Shown here: positions 23,320 through 34,699 of the stretch, one piece after another
Position numbering within the stretch: position 1 is the first letter of the stretch
How the letters are laid out: each line of letters starts with the position of its first letter
From: Thereva unica
Taxonomy: Eukaryota > Arthropoda > Insecta > Diptera > Therevidae
Direction: 5' to 3'
Assembly (NCBI GenBank): GCA_949987705.1
Contig: OX465285.1
Coordinates: 2,170,001-2,234,000 of the forward strand
DNA length: 64,000 bases
Notes under the pieces: generated by a model
The model's input: the letters and a program-made list of their open reading frames with translations, nothing else
Told to the model about the DNA's origin: nothing
Database searches by the model: none
Made by a program: the position numbers and the translations under genes

Positions 23320-24480
23320 AACTAAAAACGATTAAAACTAATTAAATAATTAACTACCTCAAAATTATTAGAAACAAACTTAATTTTCTTCCACAAAATT
23401 AATGACTTTCAACATTCATTTCCGAATGTTTGATGAAATTTTTTTTTGTAAATAATAGAAATGAAATTTATTATAAGCCAAAAACTTTCAGTTTCAAGTA
23501 ATTAATCAAGTAAAAAACAAGAGAATTTCTAAAACACAATAATTCACTCACAAACACACCGGCAAAATATATAATTCAATTCGCCTCCATAGAGAGTTGA
23601 GAGGCTACTTCATCACCACCCAGCAGCAGCAGCAATGGCACCAAAAGTGTTCCTTCCCCCCGGTGTTCGTAAGTCCCTCTGTTTTGGCTTTTTGGAACCA
23701 ATCAGCATAATTTTTAGTTCCCAGATAAACCACCCAAAAATATGCTAATTTCGCTTTGCCGTGAATGAACCGTCTAGACCAGCTGCTGTGCGCTTCTTTA
23801 TGTGGATGGATGTATATATTAATTACAGGAGGCTATACACGACTCTACTGGAAATCTATCCAGTGGAGATCCACCAGCCAGGTTATGTCGGTTTTAATTA
23901 GATAACACACAAAGGTGTCGCGTCCTTTTCTAAAAACAAATCCTGTGCGTCCTTCCTTCCTATCCTCCGTTCAACACTTATTATTAAAAACAAAATATTC
24001 TCAAAAAATTCACAACAAAAAAAGTTGTCCTCTTTGTGTTCTTGTTGAAGCCACAACATAACAAGCTTTAAAAAAAAATGGACAAGAGGTAAGACCACGA
24101 CGGTCACTTTCCGTGAAATTTAAACAATTTTTCCCTTTTTAAATTGTGCACAAAAAAAATCAGAACTCAAACCCGTTTCAACTCGTCTCTTTTGAATTCT
24201 TGTATAAATTTGGTCTATGGCTCTGCCTTTAGGCGTGACTCACATGTGTCAAAATTTTGCATTAATAATATTTGCACATGTGAATCATTTTTTTTAAAGG
24301 AAATTTTGGTTTTCGCTTCCGGGGCAATTGAAATTAAAATTGGTCTACTTTAAAATATGCCAAAGAATAGACCAACATTTTTTCAGCTCTTTTCTACCAC
24401 GACTGGAGCTTCCAACAAATTTCACGTCAATAAATTTAAGAAAATATTCGAAAAGCATTAGGGAATCCGAATGCGGGATC
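23320..24480. other. Low-copy AT-rich sequence with a short exon-like site
   Basis: At 23634 an ATG in good context (CAGCAATGGCACC, preceded by (CAG)n) runs to CCCGGTGTTC followed by GTAAGTCC at 23669, an apparent donor. The 34-nt piece would leave a phase that does not match either tai exon, so I do not call a CDS. Nothing else is recognised. Confidence 0.35.
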
Positions 24481-24486
24481 CAGCAC

Positions 24487-24550
24487 CAGGGGCGGCGCTT
24501 TCATAGGTGCAAATGGTGCATTTGCACCGGGCGCAATTTCAGAAATTAAG
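24487..24550. repeat. Half copy of the 'GCGCCCGGTGCA' TIR element
   Basis: CAGGGGCGGCGCTTTCATAG, then GTGCATTTGCACCGGGCGCA, is the inverted counterpart of 17750-17816. Together with the full copy at 24873 it mirrors the full-plus-half arrangement of the 17-kb cluster. Confidence 0.6.
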
Positions 24551-24870
24551 ATTCTCCTATGCCCGGAAAGGCTGCTATCGTGGACAGTTTTTTATGCAAG
24601 ATTTTGTAGTAGGAACTAATGCATGCATTGCAGTGACCACCTTTTATCGAATATTATCGAAAGCTTGGAGAACGACATAGGGACCTCTATTATGAAGATT
24701 CGAGTGTAAAGTGCTATTAGCCCAGGATTGTCCTGGAAATAGTTAGGGAAGTGCAGCTACCACCGGAAAACATCCTGGGGCATTAAACAGCATTATCGGG
24801 AGAGTTTTGTGAAGTTAAAGCGGAAGCAAACTCACACAAAAGCAAGATCGCGAAGCAAATCCTGGTTGGA
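24551..24870 (+). mobile_element. Probable LINE C-terminal debris
   Basis: A frame near 24640-24770 reads FIEYYRKLGERHRDLYYEDS, and another reads LPPENILGH. The latter resembles the PPENxxxxM end of R1-like LINEs and the PLPPKNHPRRHD end seen at 6350. Stops are frequent and support is thin. Confidence 0.35.
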
Positions 24871-24872
24871 CA

Positions 24873-25086
24873 AAGGTAGGGGTGACGCTTTCATAGGCGC
24901 AATTGATGTATTTACACCGGGCGCAATTCCAGAAAAAGTAATTTCATTTTCATATAATAAAGGAACTCAGTACAGTGTTTGTGTCTTTTTCCATTTTCCT
25001 TCACTGCTATTAAAAAATAAACCAAAATGATGGGGGCGCAATATGGCATACTGCACCGGGCGCAAAAAAGCTAAACGCTGGCCCTG
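24873..25086. mobile_element. TIR element 'GCGCCCGGTGCA', full inverted copy
   Basis: Begins AGGTAGGGGTGACGCTTTCA and ends GCTAAACGCTGGCCCTG. Read on the minus strand it matches 17034-17251 from end to end, including both GCGCCCGGTGCA blocks. Confidence 0.65.
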
Positions 25087-25664
25087 TCCAGTAGCAATTT
25101 TGCGGGAACAGTAACGCGGGACTCGACACGCGGGATTGAGCAGTAGAATCACCTGTTATAAGAATCGGCACTTAATAGTGAAACACTAACAATATTGCCA
25201 AGAATTAACAAAAATAGACTTAGACCTTCCGAACACGAGTTCACTGAATTAGATTTCCAGTTGCACACACTGTTTCGTGATCTTGCCCGTGTGTAGAAGT
25301 GATCCATACACGGGTCGACAGAAACGAAACCTATTTAAAACTAGTTTGAGCTGCTCGCGTGCAACTGTTCTTGCTGGTCGGGAGCGATCTCAGTTGCGTT
25401 GTTGCACTTCAACTACTACTTGACTTGAACTACTTGACATTTTGCCAAAAACTCGTAATTAAAAAACCAAAATCAGTACTGCTCGGGTGTGTGTTGTGTG
25501 TGAAACCAGCTTGAAGTTGGGATTGCAAATCTGTCGACTCGTGTGCGGAGGGCCTTACACTCCACAAATGTAGCTAGTTGAAGATATCTGTCCACTAAGC
25601 AATACAGCAATAACACAAAATCGTCTAAGTATATTTAAGAGCGTGTATCCGAACGTGATCAATT

Positions 25665-26106
25665 ACTGAGTTTCCATGCAGAGTTTACGCTGGGTTAAGT
25701 CAGAGCAAGCGCTCATGGAAACGCAGGCTGAGTAAAGTTTCGTTAAATCTAAGAAAACTCCACGTAAAACGTCGGATAAAGCCGAGTTTTGCATAAAGTG
25801 TAAGTGTAAATGTCAAGTTACCCTACGCCTACGATAGGAAATTTCCCACGCTCTAACCGAGGCAGAGTTTTCGTTGAGTAAACAGAAAAGCTTGTCCTAA
25901 AGTTAACTCAAAGCTGTTTCCATGACGGATCTGGGTGGAAGTGACAAATAATTTTATATTGCATCGCCATTGGTATATGTACAGTAAAGGATACTCAACT
26001 GGTTTCATTGAGTTTACTTGGGTTTAACGAAATTTTCTTCAACCTCCGTTTCCTTGGGCGCCTACTTTGAGAAAACCTAGGGTTAACTCTACATGGAAAC
26101 ACAGTA
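25665..26106. mobile_element. Long-TIR MITE (TACTG(A/T)GTTTCCATG ends)
   Basis: Left end TACTGAGTTTCCATGCAGAG and the reverse complement of the right end, TACTGTGTTTCCATGTAGAG, are inverted repeats. Homology continues inward as GGGTTAAG/GGGTTAA and TTAAATCTAAGAAAACTCC-type words. No coding capacity; TA at both edges would suit a Tc1/mariner-like mobiliser. Confidence 0.65.
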
Positions 26107-26582
26107 TATGTGAGCATAAGGGGATGATTACCCTCACGGTTAATTGTGTTGTATGTCAAACGAACTACAGAGTCAGCCAAACAAAGTATTTAGGCTGGAA
26201 CAGATTCCACTGGAATATTCTAACATCGGTATCACAAACTCTTATGTAACTGAGAGTAATTTCGAAATTAAAATTTATGCCTAGTTCAGAATTGCCTGAA
26301 TACCTTGTGGAATTGAGATTTTGATGCGGGATTAGATTCCCCAATTACCATACTTAAAAATTCTCATATTTTACACTGGTTGATGTTTATGCATTTTATA
26401 ATATCTCAGATTGCGTGTAATCCTTAATTCGAGATATTTAAAATTCCGATTGGTTTACGGCTCTGGCACTTACACGTTACACAGTGCTATACATTAAAAA
26501 CTTGGTTTAAATTCACACGAGCTATGATCTAGTGCCGTATATGTGTTTTATATTTAAAATTACTTTATTTCATTGCAATTTT

Positions 26583-26709
26583 ACTAACAATATATTTTAT
26601 TTTTTGTTACAGGTAAGTTTCCGGAGTGATTATGGAATTTGATATTACCCCAAAATGCTTTAAGAAATGAATTGTTGTAATCCGTGATCATGTTTAATTC
26701 CAGGTGAGT
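26583..26709 (+). promoter_or_regulatory. Ratchet-type (recursive) splice site with a possible 91-nt RS-exon
   Basis: A branch-point-like TACTAAC (26582-26588) is followed by a T-rich tract and TTACAG (26607-26612), directly followed by GTAAGT (26613-26618). This is the juxtaposed acceptor-donor AG|GTAAGT of recursive splice sites in long insect introns. At 26702-26709 a strong donor CAG|GTGAGT follows, so 26613-26703 could also be defined as an exon. It contains a 13-codon AUG-to-stop frame starting at 26632, so inclusion in a leader would add a small upstream frame. It lies on the same strand as tai, about 17 kb upstream of exon 43556. Splicing itself is not shown. Confidence 0.55.
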
Positions 26710-27620
26710 TTGGTAATTTTTACGATTGTATTGAAGGCTGGTTGTTGAGTGCAACTCGCTCGTCTCATATATGTATATAAGGGTAAAAACGCCTTTTTGA
26801 AATCCACATCACAATTTGTAATTAATATTTTATAAACTCAAAGAAGACTCCCATATATACCCACCCGCACCGGGTTCCATATATACCCAACTATCCTATA
26901 TGTAAAAAGCCCTTAAACTCCACACCAAAATACATATTAATAACGAAATATTAAAAAAGAATTTCATCATTTTTCTGGTTTTTAACAAATCACCAATGCC
27001 TGCTCGGTGACTGAGTCCAACATCTGTGGATACAATCCTGCACCACAAAGTGACAACAACGACGAAAAAACCAGACGAAAAGAAAAACTTGGAAAATTCG
27101 TCATTCATTGTCACTTTCGATTTTCACTCGAATTGTGCGCTGCGGGCGGAACTGATGAGCATTTCCCTGAAATTAATTTCTTTCGTTTTTGTTTTTTGGT
27201 TTTTTGATTGTACAATTTTTTTTTCTGCTAACTTTCATATGTGGGTCAAGGAAACTTTCAGTGCAGCAATATAATATTATATTGCGATGAGTGTGATGTC
27301 AGTTAGTGATGAGTAGACAGGGATTTTTCGGGCGGAAATTTTGCTGTTAGTCATTTAAAAATTATAGCAAAATGCTGACATATAGTTTTGTAAGGTTCAG
27401 TTTTCGGAAAATTTTTAAGCAAAGCAATTTTAGTTGAAATTAGTCACGGTAATATTTTTGTTGTTGTGGAAAATCATTCTTAGTAATCGCCCCTTTTACT
27501 ACCTATACTCTATACTAAAAATTCAGAATTAGATCTACGATAGTTTAATAGAAGTCTAGAGGATGCTGGAGAAGCACGCGATGAATCTTGACAAAATTTA
27601 AATTAAAAGCGTTCCAATTT
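26710..27620. other. Intron-like AT-rich sequence
   Basis: Contains ATATATGTATATAAGGG near 26766 and TATATGTA words. No exon or repeat family was recognised. Confidence 0.4.
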
Positions 27621-27624
27621 AGTG

Positions 27625-27700
27625 AGAATAGTAAAGGCCTTGCAATAGAACCTTGTGGCTTTCCGCTTTGACCAGTATACAGCTATCTCAAAATTTACGT
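27625..27700 (-). mobile_element. Reverse transcriptase motif fossil
   Basis: Minus strand reads YTGQSGKPQGSIARPLLFSLN, matching SGVPQGSILGPLLFSLFIN with Val to Lys and Gly to Arg changes. No other RT block is preserved around it. Confidence 0.55.
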
Positions 27701-28404
27701 GATAGCACCTTATTATATTCTCTTCGTAATAGTGTTATTGCTCTAATAGTTGGCTGGAAAAAGCAACTGTTACTGAGCTATAGAATTTGGAAAATTCTCA
27801 GAACGCAAATTTGATGAACTTCTCTATCCGGAACATCCTAGAGAGCAAGCTTAGCACTAAAAAACCAAAGTACAAACTTTCTTCGCCGCGAATGGACAAA
27901 ATACCACAAAACCACAATCGAAAAACCTGCATATCTTAGACTAATAATACGAGATACAATGCAATAAAGCGAAGTATTTGCTCGACCCTTTTAAACCGTT
28001 CTGAATGGCCGTTAACTTCAATTCAGTAACTCTTTGACAGTGATTCTTACGACATCCAAGGGTTCAAACGTGAAGTTCACTGCCTTCTCTTCATACATCT
28101 CTCAAATTGACCGTATCATTTTTTTATCCTTCCAGCTAAGCTTGCTACTAGCCATTGCCCCACGACGTGAACGACCGGACAGGCATCGGGGGTCGGGGAT
28201 CGAGAGTCTCGGAGGGGCGCTCACCAGAGCCAGAATAGTGGAGCATACCGATCAGCGACCGCCGTTCTTTGCTTTCCTTCTGAGAAAAGTGGATGGATAC
28301 TTGCTATCCAATTCACTGGCTACATAAGTGAACATAGGTGCGTCAGAAGATGGTACTAATGCTCATGAATCCAGTTTGTTTAATTGCCAATTCATGCAAT
28401 GGTT

Positions 28405-28890
28405 AAAAATGTCTCCGACACCAACAAATTTCCTTTTAACTGTCGAAAAGAGAACACTTGAAGTTATGCCGATGCCAATTATTAATATGGCAACAACATC
28501 AACAACAGAATAACAAAAAAAAACATACAAACAACATTACTAGACTTCTTTCGCCGTCATCGACAAAACACCAACAATTTACATTGAAATTTTCGATGCC
28601 GTATTCATTTTTGCAGGAGCTAGTATTTCATTTTAGAATAACTTTGTGTTTGAAGGCTCTGGCCTAGTTAACATCGAGTCCTCCGACAACGACAAATTTC
28701 CCCTAAACTGTCGGAAAGAGAATATTCGAAATTATACCGAAATCGAATATTTTATTATCGTTTGATAAAAACAAAAAAAATCATTGATAAAAAATTACTA
28801 GATTTGATTCACCGACACCGACAAAACTACAAAATTGTCGGTGTCGGATTCATTGTGAATCGGAGCCAATATTTAATTTTAGATATTTTT
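28405..28890 (+). repeat. Two-copy diverged tandem repeat
   Basis: Unit 1 (about 28412-28640) and unit 2 (about 28681-28885) share TCCGACAMC.ACAAATTTCC, AACTGTCG.AAAGAGAA, TTACTAGA, and AGC.A.TATTT.ATTTTAGA in the same order. Unit 2 also holds an internal hairpin CCGACACCGACA...TGTCGGTGTCGG (28820-28856). The class is unknown. Confidence 0.55.
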
Positions 28891-28899
28891 GTATTGATA

Positions 28900-29900
28900 T
28901 AAGAAGTAAATGAAACCTTTTTGTACTCATTAAAGCTAACCAACCTAATCTAAAACTAACATACAACTCTATCTTTCTGCTTCAAAAGCATTTATACACC
29001 GCCCAAACTTTTACCCTTCCATACCACATCACAATTAATCATAACTTTTCTTCATAATTCCTCTTCCAAACAAAAACTCAAAATTCAATAAATCACTTCA
29101 ATTAAAAAATACCCTTAAAATAATCGACCATGAAAAGCAAAAACTAATAATATTACAAAACTCGCCTTTTTCATGTCTCTTTTTCCTCATATAACTTCAT
29201 TTTTAAATTCGCCGCGCTTCCATTTAATTTTTTGTCGGTGGTGGTGTTAAACTTTCTAATGAGATCAAAGAGCTGCAAAAGACTTTTTTTACGTAACTTT
29301 TAATTTCACCAAACATAAGCGCGCAAAAAAAAACAATTTCTTCAATCAATTTTTAACTTTTATTTTGTTTTATAAAAGATAATCAAAAAAATTAGTGGGG
29401 AAAGGATAAGAAAAATCGAAGAAAATTGCATTAAAAAATATGCAGTCATCGAATTCGCCGCATTTTCGCCGTGAATGATGGAAAGTTGCAAAATCGGTTT
29501 TTTTGTAGTTTAATTATTTATTAATTCAATAAAGCTAAGCTCAGGCCATGTTTATTCATTTGAGGAAAATTAGGCAGATGTAGAAAATGTGTGTATGTTT
29601 ATAAGAGCCTTGGCTTTGTTTTGTTTTTGGTGTGTTTTAAAAGTTTTTGTTGGAATACAATAAAAGAAAACAAGCAGCAGAGCGACCCTTTTCCCCTGTT
29701 TTAACACATAAGAAGCAAACACACACACAACTGAGGGAGAATTTCCCCAAATTTTTTGTCGGAGAGCTTTTGAAGTTGTCGGTGATGTTTTGTTGCATAT
29801 ACATACGAACGCTGCATTGTGGGCTGCTGCTGCCGCTGCTGGGCAACATGGAATCGATTACGACGATGCACACAGCCGGACTTGAAATTGTTGTCTCTAT
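28900..29900. other. AT-rich sequence, no gene recognised
   Basis: Several GAATTCGCCGC or GCGGCGAATT words occur here, as elsewhere in the window. The frames at 29637-29979 overlap on both strands and show no family motif. Confidence 0.4.
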
Positions 29901-29929
29901 TACTGGGGAGCTTTTTTCCGGCAGTGTGA

Positions 29930-31360
29930 ATCCCCCCCCCCCTCTCTAGTATAGATGGAAGAATGTAGTAGAATTGCATCGATGAATATATATGTATGTA
30001 TGTATGCGGTGTTACGTCGTCGGCGGAACTACAGTTAAAAGCCCTTGTGCGCGCTTTTCGCTTGAATATATACCAGAACGGCTACACACACATACATACA
30101 TACATATATATCCAAAAGTTTGGTGTTCCGCGGAAAGTTTAGTAGACAACCGCGCGATATGGACGGGGCCGCGAAGCTCGGCATCTCGACGACTACAGCG
30201 GCAGCCAGCTTGTTAGCCTTACCCCAGATTCGTGGCGCTCTTCAAGCACAACAAAGTCGAGTTCGAGTCGACTCTGACCCACTGGCACCGTTTGTTCGAT
30301 TCGATTGTGTCGCACCGAATAAACGCGCGTTTTGTTTGCCACTGGCTTGGACGTTTCGCCGCGCGCGTGTTACTGACGACAAGCTGCGTGTAGTTTAGAG
30401 AAGAGCGCCGTACTAAAAATATATACTGAGTATTGTGTTTTATTTCTGTTGTTGTTGTTGTTTTTATTGTTGTTGTTTTTGTTGGTGTACTGTATCCGCG
30501 TTTCTACAATCACATTGTTTCGTATTACAATTCGATACAGGTTTGTGCGTTTCGATTGCGTGCGTGCGTGCGTTCATTTTTGCGCGTTTCGCCATTTTTT
30601 GTTCGGTGACTTACCTTATTAAATAAAAATCACAATCAGCTCCCCTCAAATCAGTGTTGTGCAACTCATGTACCGGCGAGCTTTTTTTTCGTTGTTGCGA
30701 TTTCCTTTTCCTATAGCCAGCCACACACCACACGCCAATTAACCGGCGACGGTTGCTGGCTAACAAGTCGCGGCGAATCGCAAAAACCTAATCTTCTCGC
30801 GTCTATGCATCTTAGCCTTTATCCGCGGCAAACTTCGCCGTATGTTTTCCGTGTCAATACCACACGCGCGCATTTCAGTTTCTCCCAAAAAAAAAAAAAA
30901 TCGCGTTGTGGTTCTGCCCCTAAAAGTGCGAATCTGTGCGAAAAATTTGACGTTTGTGTTGGTTGTTGTTGTTGAAAAGTGACGTAAGCCCAAACTTCGC
31001 CGCATACGTTTCTTTTCCTATGTGTGCTTCTTCTCTCCTGTCTCTCTATCTTTCTCGTTCTACACCAGAAAAAAAACCAAATTCTTCTATTTTACATGTG
31101 AATTTGCCGCGCGGCGATCTCCTACCGCACATATTCTTGGCTACGGCGAAAGCTTTTCGGCGAATTACTTATATTTTTGCAATAGCCACGCGCTTTTTGA
31201 ATTTTTGCGTTTGTTGTCTGTCCATATACATTATTTTTTTTCTGTATTATTATTTTGTTGGTTGTTTTCTTTGTGATTTTTCAACTTTTGTTTACAAGAG
31301 AACTCTGGTCATGGCGAAGTGTGTGATTGACTACGCAAAATGTCGAAATTAGCTAAAAAG
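29930..31360 (+). other. CpG-richer candidate leader/promoter region
   Basis: Compared with surrounding introns this stretch has many CG dinucleotides (for example 30128-30230 and 30330-30385), (ACAT)n at 30084-30105, (GTT)n at 30445-30485, and (GTGC)n at 30559-30575. A 93-codon frame at 30120-30398 starts with ATG and shows no known domain; it overlaps the CG-rich part and may be leader sequence. Placement upstream of the tai exons makes a tai first exon or promoter possible, but no TATA/Inr/donor set is decisive. Confidence 0.3.
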
Positions 31361-31879
31361 AATTTGTGATGCGTTTTGGGTTTTTTTGTTTTATTTTTTT
31401 CTTCTTTAAATTAACAAAAAAATTTAAAGTTTTTAAAGTGTTAATACAAATTGGCCAGGTGTGTGGCATGAAGAGGCTTCTTTTTTTATCTAGTGTTGTT
31501 TAAGGTGTATATTTTGTTGTTTCGAGGTTTCTTTTGATGTTGAAATAGACGAATAGAAGAAAAGAAGTGATTTTTTTTGGTGTTTTTTTTTGTTTTTAGT
31601 TAATTTCTATCAATCGGAAAAATTTTAGTTTTTATTTATGCTTGGATACACTTTTAACAGCAACAGGTAATTATTGATTTTTGTGTGGTTGAAGCTAAGT
31701 TTTTATTAGATAAGTTTCGTAGAAATACAATTCAATATAAAATTCAAATTATTCTATAATAAAAACCTGAGAAATTCGTCTATAAATTCAAAAATAATAT
31801 GACTCATTATTTAGATATTTACATAAATACTGTAAAATATCAAAATTTTTACTTGATTTTAGTCTACAAAAAAAAAACA

Positions 31880-31935
31880 ATAGTGGCCCAATATTTGAAC
31901 CTTGTGGTACACCACCATTACAAACTGTATTTGAA
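31880..31935 (-). mobile_element. Reverse transcriptase motif fossil
   Basis: Minus strand reads CNGGVPQGSNIGPLLFFL, the LINE RT PQGS block. Flanks are plain AT-rich DNA with no other RT motif. Confidence 0.55.
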
Positions 31936-32963
31936 ACTGCATTGTCACAAATACTTATATTTTGTTTTGTTTCTGTCTTTTGACCTATAATTGTGTATTG
32001 CTATACAGGAAGTTAAGGAATAAATTTGAATGAGCAGGGGAAAACTTTGCAAAATAATTGTTTATATTAATGGGAAGTGAAAAGTGAAATTTGCTTTTTT
32101 ATTGAAACTAAATTAAGTTTCTTTTAATTGTTTTTTTGTTTAATAGTTTGAGGGGTATGATTCAAGCAGTATTTTTTTTATTACGTCTCATATTTTCTAG
32201 TTTTTGTTCAAAATTTTTTCAAGAATTAACTATAGAAGCTTTCTAATTAGGATGGTTTTGTACTGCTTGTACCCTGTCAGTCTCAGGGCGATCGATCCAT
32301 TCGTCTAATTGATGCCGGGCCATGCCAAAACTTCGCCGTGGTTTAGGAAACTTGGTGCAGTTATAGCGTAGAATTACAAAGTTGGATTATTATCAAACGA
32401 TTCAAAATCCATTTATTGAATCCATCTTGTGTAGTAAAAAGCTAGGAGCCAACTCGTGCCAGGCAATCCAGTGAACTCGCCGAAGGCTTCAATCTCCAAG
32501 TTTCCAAAATTAGGACTTTGTATATAGATTTATGAATCTTTCACATCGACGGCTTCAACTGAAGCTGAAAGACTTACACATGATACAGACTGACTGACTG
32601 GAATAGACTTTATTCTAACATTCTTCTTCTTCCATTGGCCCTACAGCCCAACTCGATTCTTGGACTTCTCTAATCTTTTCGTCTATCTGTCTGTCGTCTC
32701 GATTTCTGGCTGACTTTCTTCAGTTCGACAAGTGAAGAAGTATCTCTGCATTTGCTTCAATCGCCTCCTTTGGTTGAATGTCCTTCGATCGCACATTCTT
32801 TTCTGCTCTTTCTTCTGGCATGCGCTCGACGTGTCCAACCCAGTCAAGGCTATTGAGGTATGACATATGTGTGTGTTTAAGTCTATGTCGTCATGCAAAC
32901 TGATCAACTACATCTAACTTATGTTATTTGCCAGCGACCATTCACCGATTATGCATCTCTCGT
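31936..32963. other. No recognisable gene
   Basis: AT-rich to about 32240, then more mixed sequence. No exon or RNA gene is recognised. Confidence 0.4.
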
Positions 32964-33050
32964 CTCCTTACTAAGTAATAACCACGGCCCGTGCTGCTTA
33001 ACCTACGCAATCGAACGAGTATCGGTGTATTGCGCATGCTAATGGCACAG
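32964..33050 (-). repeat. 5S-rRNA-like repeat copy 1
   Basis: Minus strand carries the 5S core ACCGATACTCGTTCGATTGC, then GTAGGTTAAGCAGCACGGGC and TTATTACTTAGTAAGG. It is more diverged than the other copies. Beyond the 5S-like part, GATTCGTTCGGACT.TTCCGT and GCCATACAGGCGTTTTGAC (33184-33293) are shared with the copy at 62431, so the repeat unit is longer than 5S. Confidence 0.7.
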
Positions 33051-33149
33051 TTTGTGGTCACAAAGATAATTGCCATTTTTTTCGTTCTATACAATTTCAT
33101 AAACCTCCAATTGTGCTTCGTCTAGTCGAGAAAAGGTGTACGCGTACCG

Positions 33150-33206
33150 TGATTCGTTCGGACTGTTCCGTGCGTCCGTTCCGTGATTCGTTCGGACTAT
33201 TCCGTT
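33150..33206. repeat. Short tandem duplication CCGTGATTCGTTCGGACT
   Basis: CCGTGATTCGTTCGGACTGT is followed 32 bases later by CCGTGATTCGTTCGGACTAT, giving two adjacent copies of a unit within the 5S-associated repeat. Confidence 0.7.
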
Positions 33207-33959
33207 TAGTGATACATGCCATTGGAAAAGTAGAATTTTTACTTTTACTTATCGTGTCTAGTTTTGATGCCATACAGGCGTTTTGACGCTGTGCGTCCTA
33301 GTACTCCATTAATTCCATTGAGGGAGTCCTACAGAGATCGACCGGTTCAAGGGGTAGTCAGAAGATCCTATTTCTGCACTATACCGTGAATTCATCAAAA
33401 TTTCCCAAGCCAGTTCTTCCAATTTTCGTTGGGTTGTTAAAAAGAAGTGTGTAGTCGGGCGTTGTGGTGTGAAGGACTACCTACACATTTTCGTTCAATT
33501 GCCTTGCGTAATCTCTCGAGTTGCTAACAGTAGAGTTGAGAATCAATCGTCTGACCAACTAAAAGTACCTCATATAAGACGATTCCCTTCCGGTCCTTAC
33601 AAACTCACAGCAACATCTTTTTTGAATTCAATCCTGGCTTTGCGAACCGTTCCGACGATTCGCTCGTTCGAAAAACATGATACACATTTTTCGTAGAACG
33701 TCGATTTTCGTATAACAACTGAATGATCTGTTGATCGTCTTTACTAAGTCTTTCCACCATAAAATATCAGAAAATACTGAACAAAAATACTACGACATTT
33801 TGACATACTTCACCCATTACCTGTTATAAAAGATCTACTATAACAAGTACCTCTAAATAGATCATGCGTTATGATCCTTGACCTTATTTTTCGTTGACTA
33901 TGCCATTAACACAACTATAGGTGGAGGGGTAACGAACTAATACCCATTTTGTAGAAACA

Positions 33960-34435
33960 GTCACAAGTCACAACGCAACATCACAAGTGTGGGGTTAGTC
34001 TCAATTTTAGATAACTTGGTATTCTAATTTTACAGTCACAATTTTGACAATCCGCAACTAGTTACAACGACTTTCAAAATTGTGACTGTATAAATAACAA
34101 GTCACAAGAGTATAAAGATCTGGTTTCTAGAATATTTTTCATAATTTTTTACTCACTTGACATACAGCCAGCGTCGATTAGAGATGATGCTCAGACGTTC
34201 AAATACAATCTGTTTTACTGCATCACTATTTTTTGGGGTACATTGACTATGTTATCGCCCAGACTATGCCTTATCTCATTACATGAATGCAAATTCACTA
34301 TAATAAGTGAAATATTTAAGATTAACCTTGTGACTGAGTGCTTAGACCCTGCAAAGCAGCTGATAGTCATAAGAATAGTCTCAAATCATCAATGACAAGC
34401 ACAAGTCACAAAAGCTTGTGACTTGTGACTGGTCA
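33960..34435. mobile_element. Nested foldback with CACAAGTCACAA termini
   Basis: Left AGTCACAAGTCACAACG (33960) and right AGCTTGTGACTTGTGACT (34412-34429) are inverted. Inside, TACAGTCACAATTTTGA (34033) and TCAAAATTGTGACTGTA (34076) form a second hairpin, followed by AACAAGTCACAAGAG. Looks like a MITE with sub-terminal repeats; ends are approximate. Confidence 0.5.
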
Positions 34436-34699
34436 AAATTTAGAAGAGAGAAAGGGGAGGTGGTTTAAAAATGTATAATCCGAAAATTTTATATTTTCGT
34501 GCACGCGCGTTTTGACATCTGTCAACATTTGTAGCCACATTCAACGCTGATTGGTTTTTCAATTTCACAATCCAAATTGCACACAACTAGATTTTGTTTA
34601 TTGTACTTTAATAGAGTGAATGCAAGCCCTGAAGAATTACCCATAATAAATCCGCCTCCGCCTCTCTCAACATTACCATATTTTATATGACAATTAATA

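Noticed and set aside
23634..23667. ATG in good context followed after 34 nt by GTAAGT, as a tai first exon
   Set aside because: Its phase (1) does not fit the acceptor of 43556 (needs 2) or 53361 (needs 0), and the peptide is too short to recognise.
30120..30398. 93-codon frame as a conserved secreted or nuclear protein
   Set aside because: No signal peptide or domain; likely leader or promoter sequence with high CG content.
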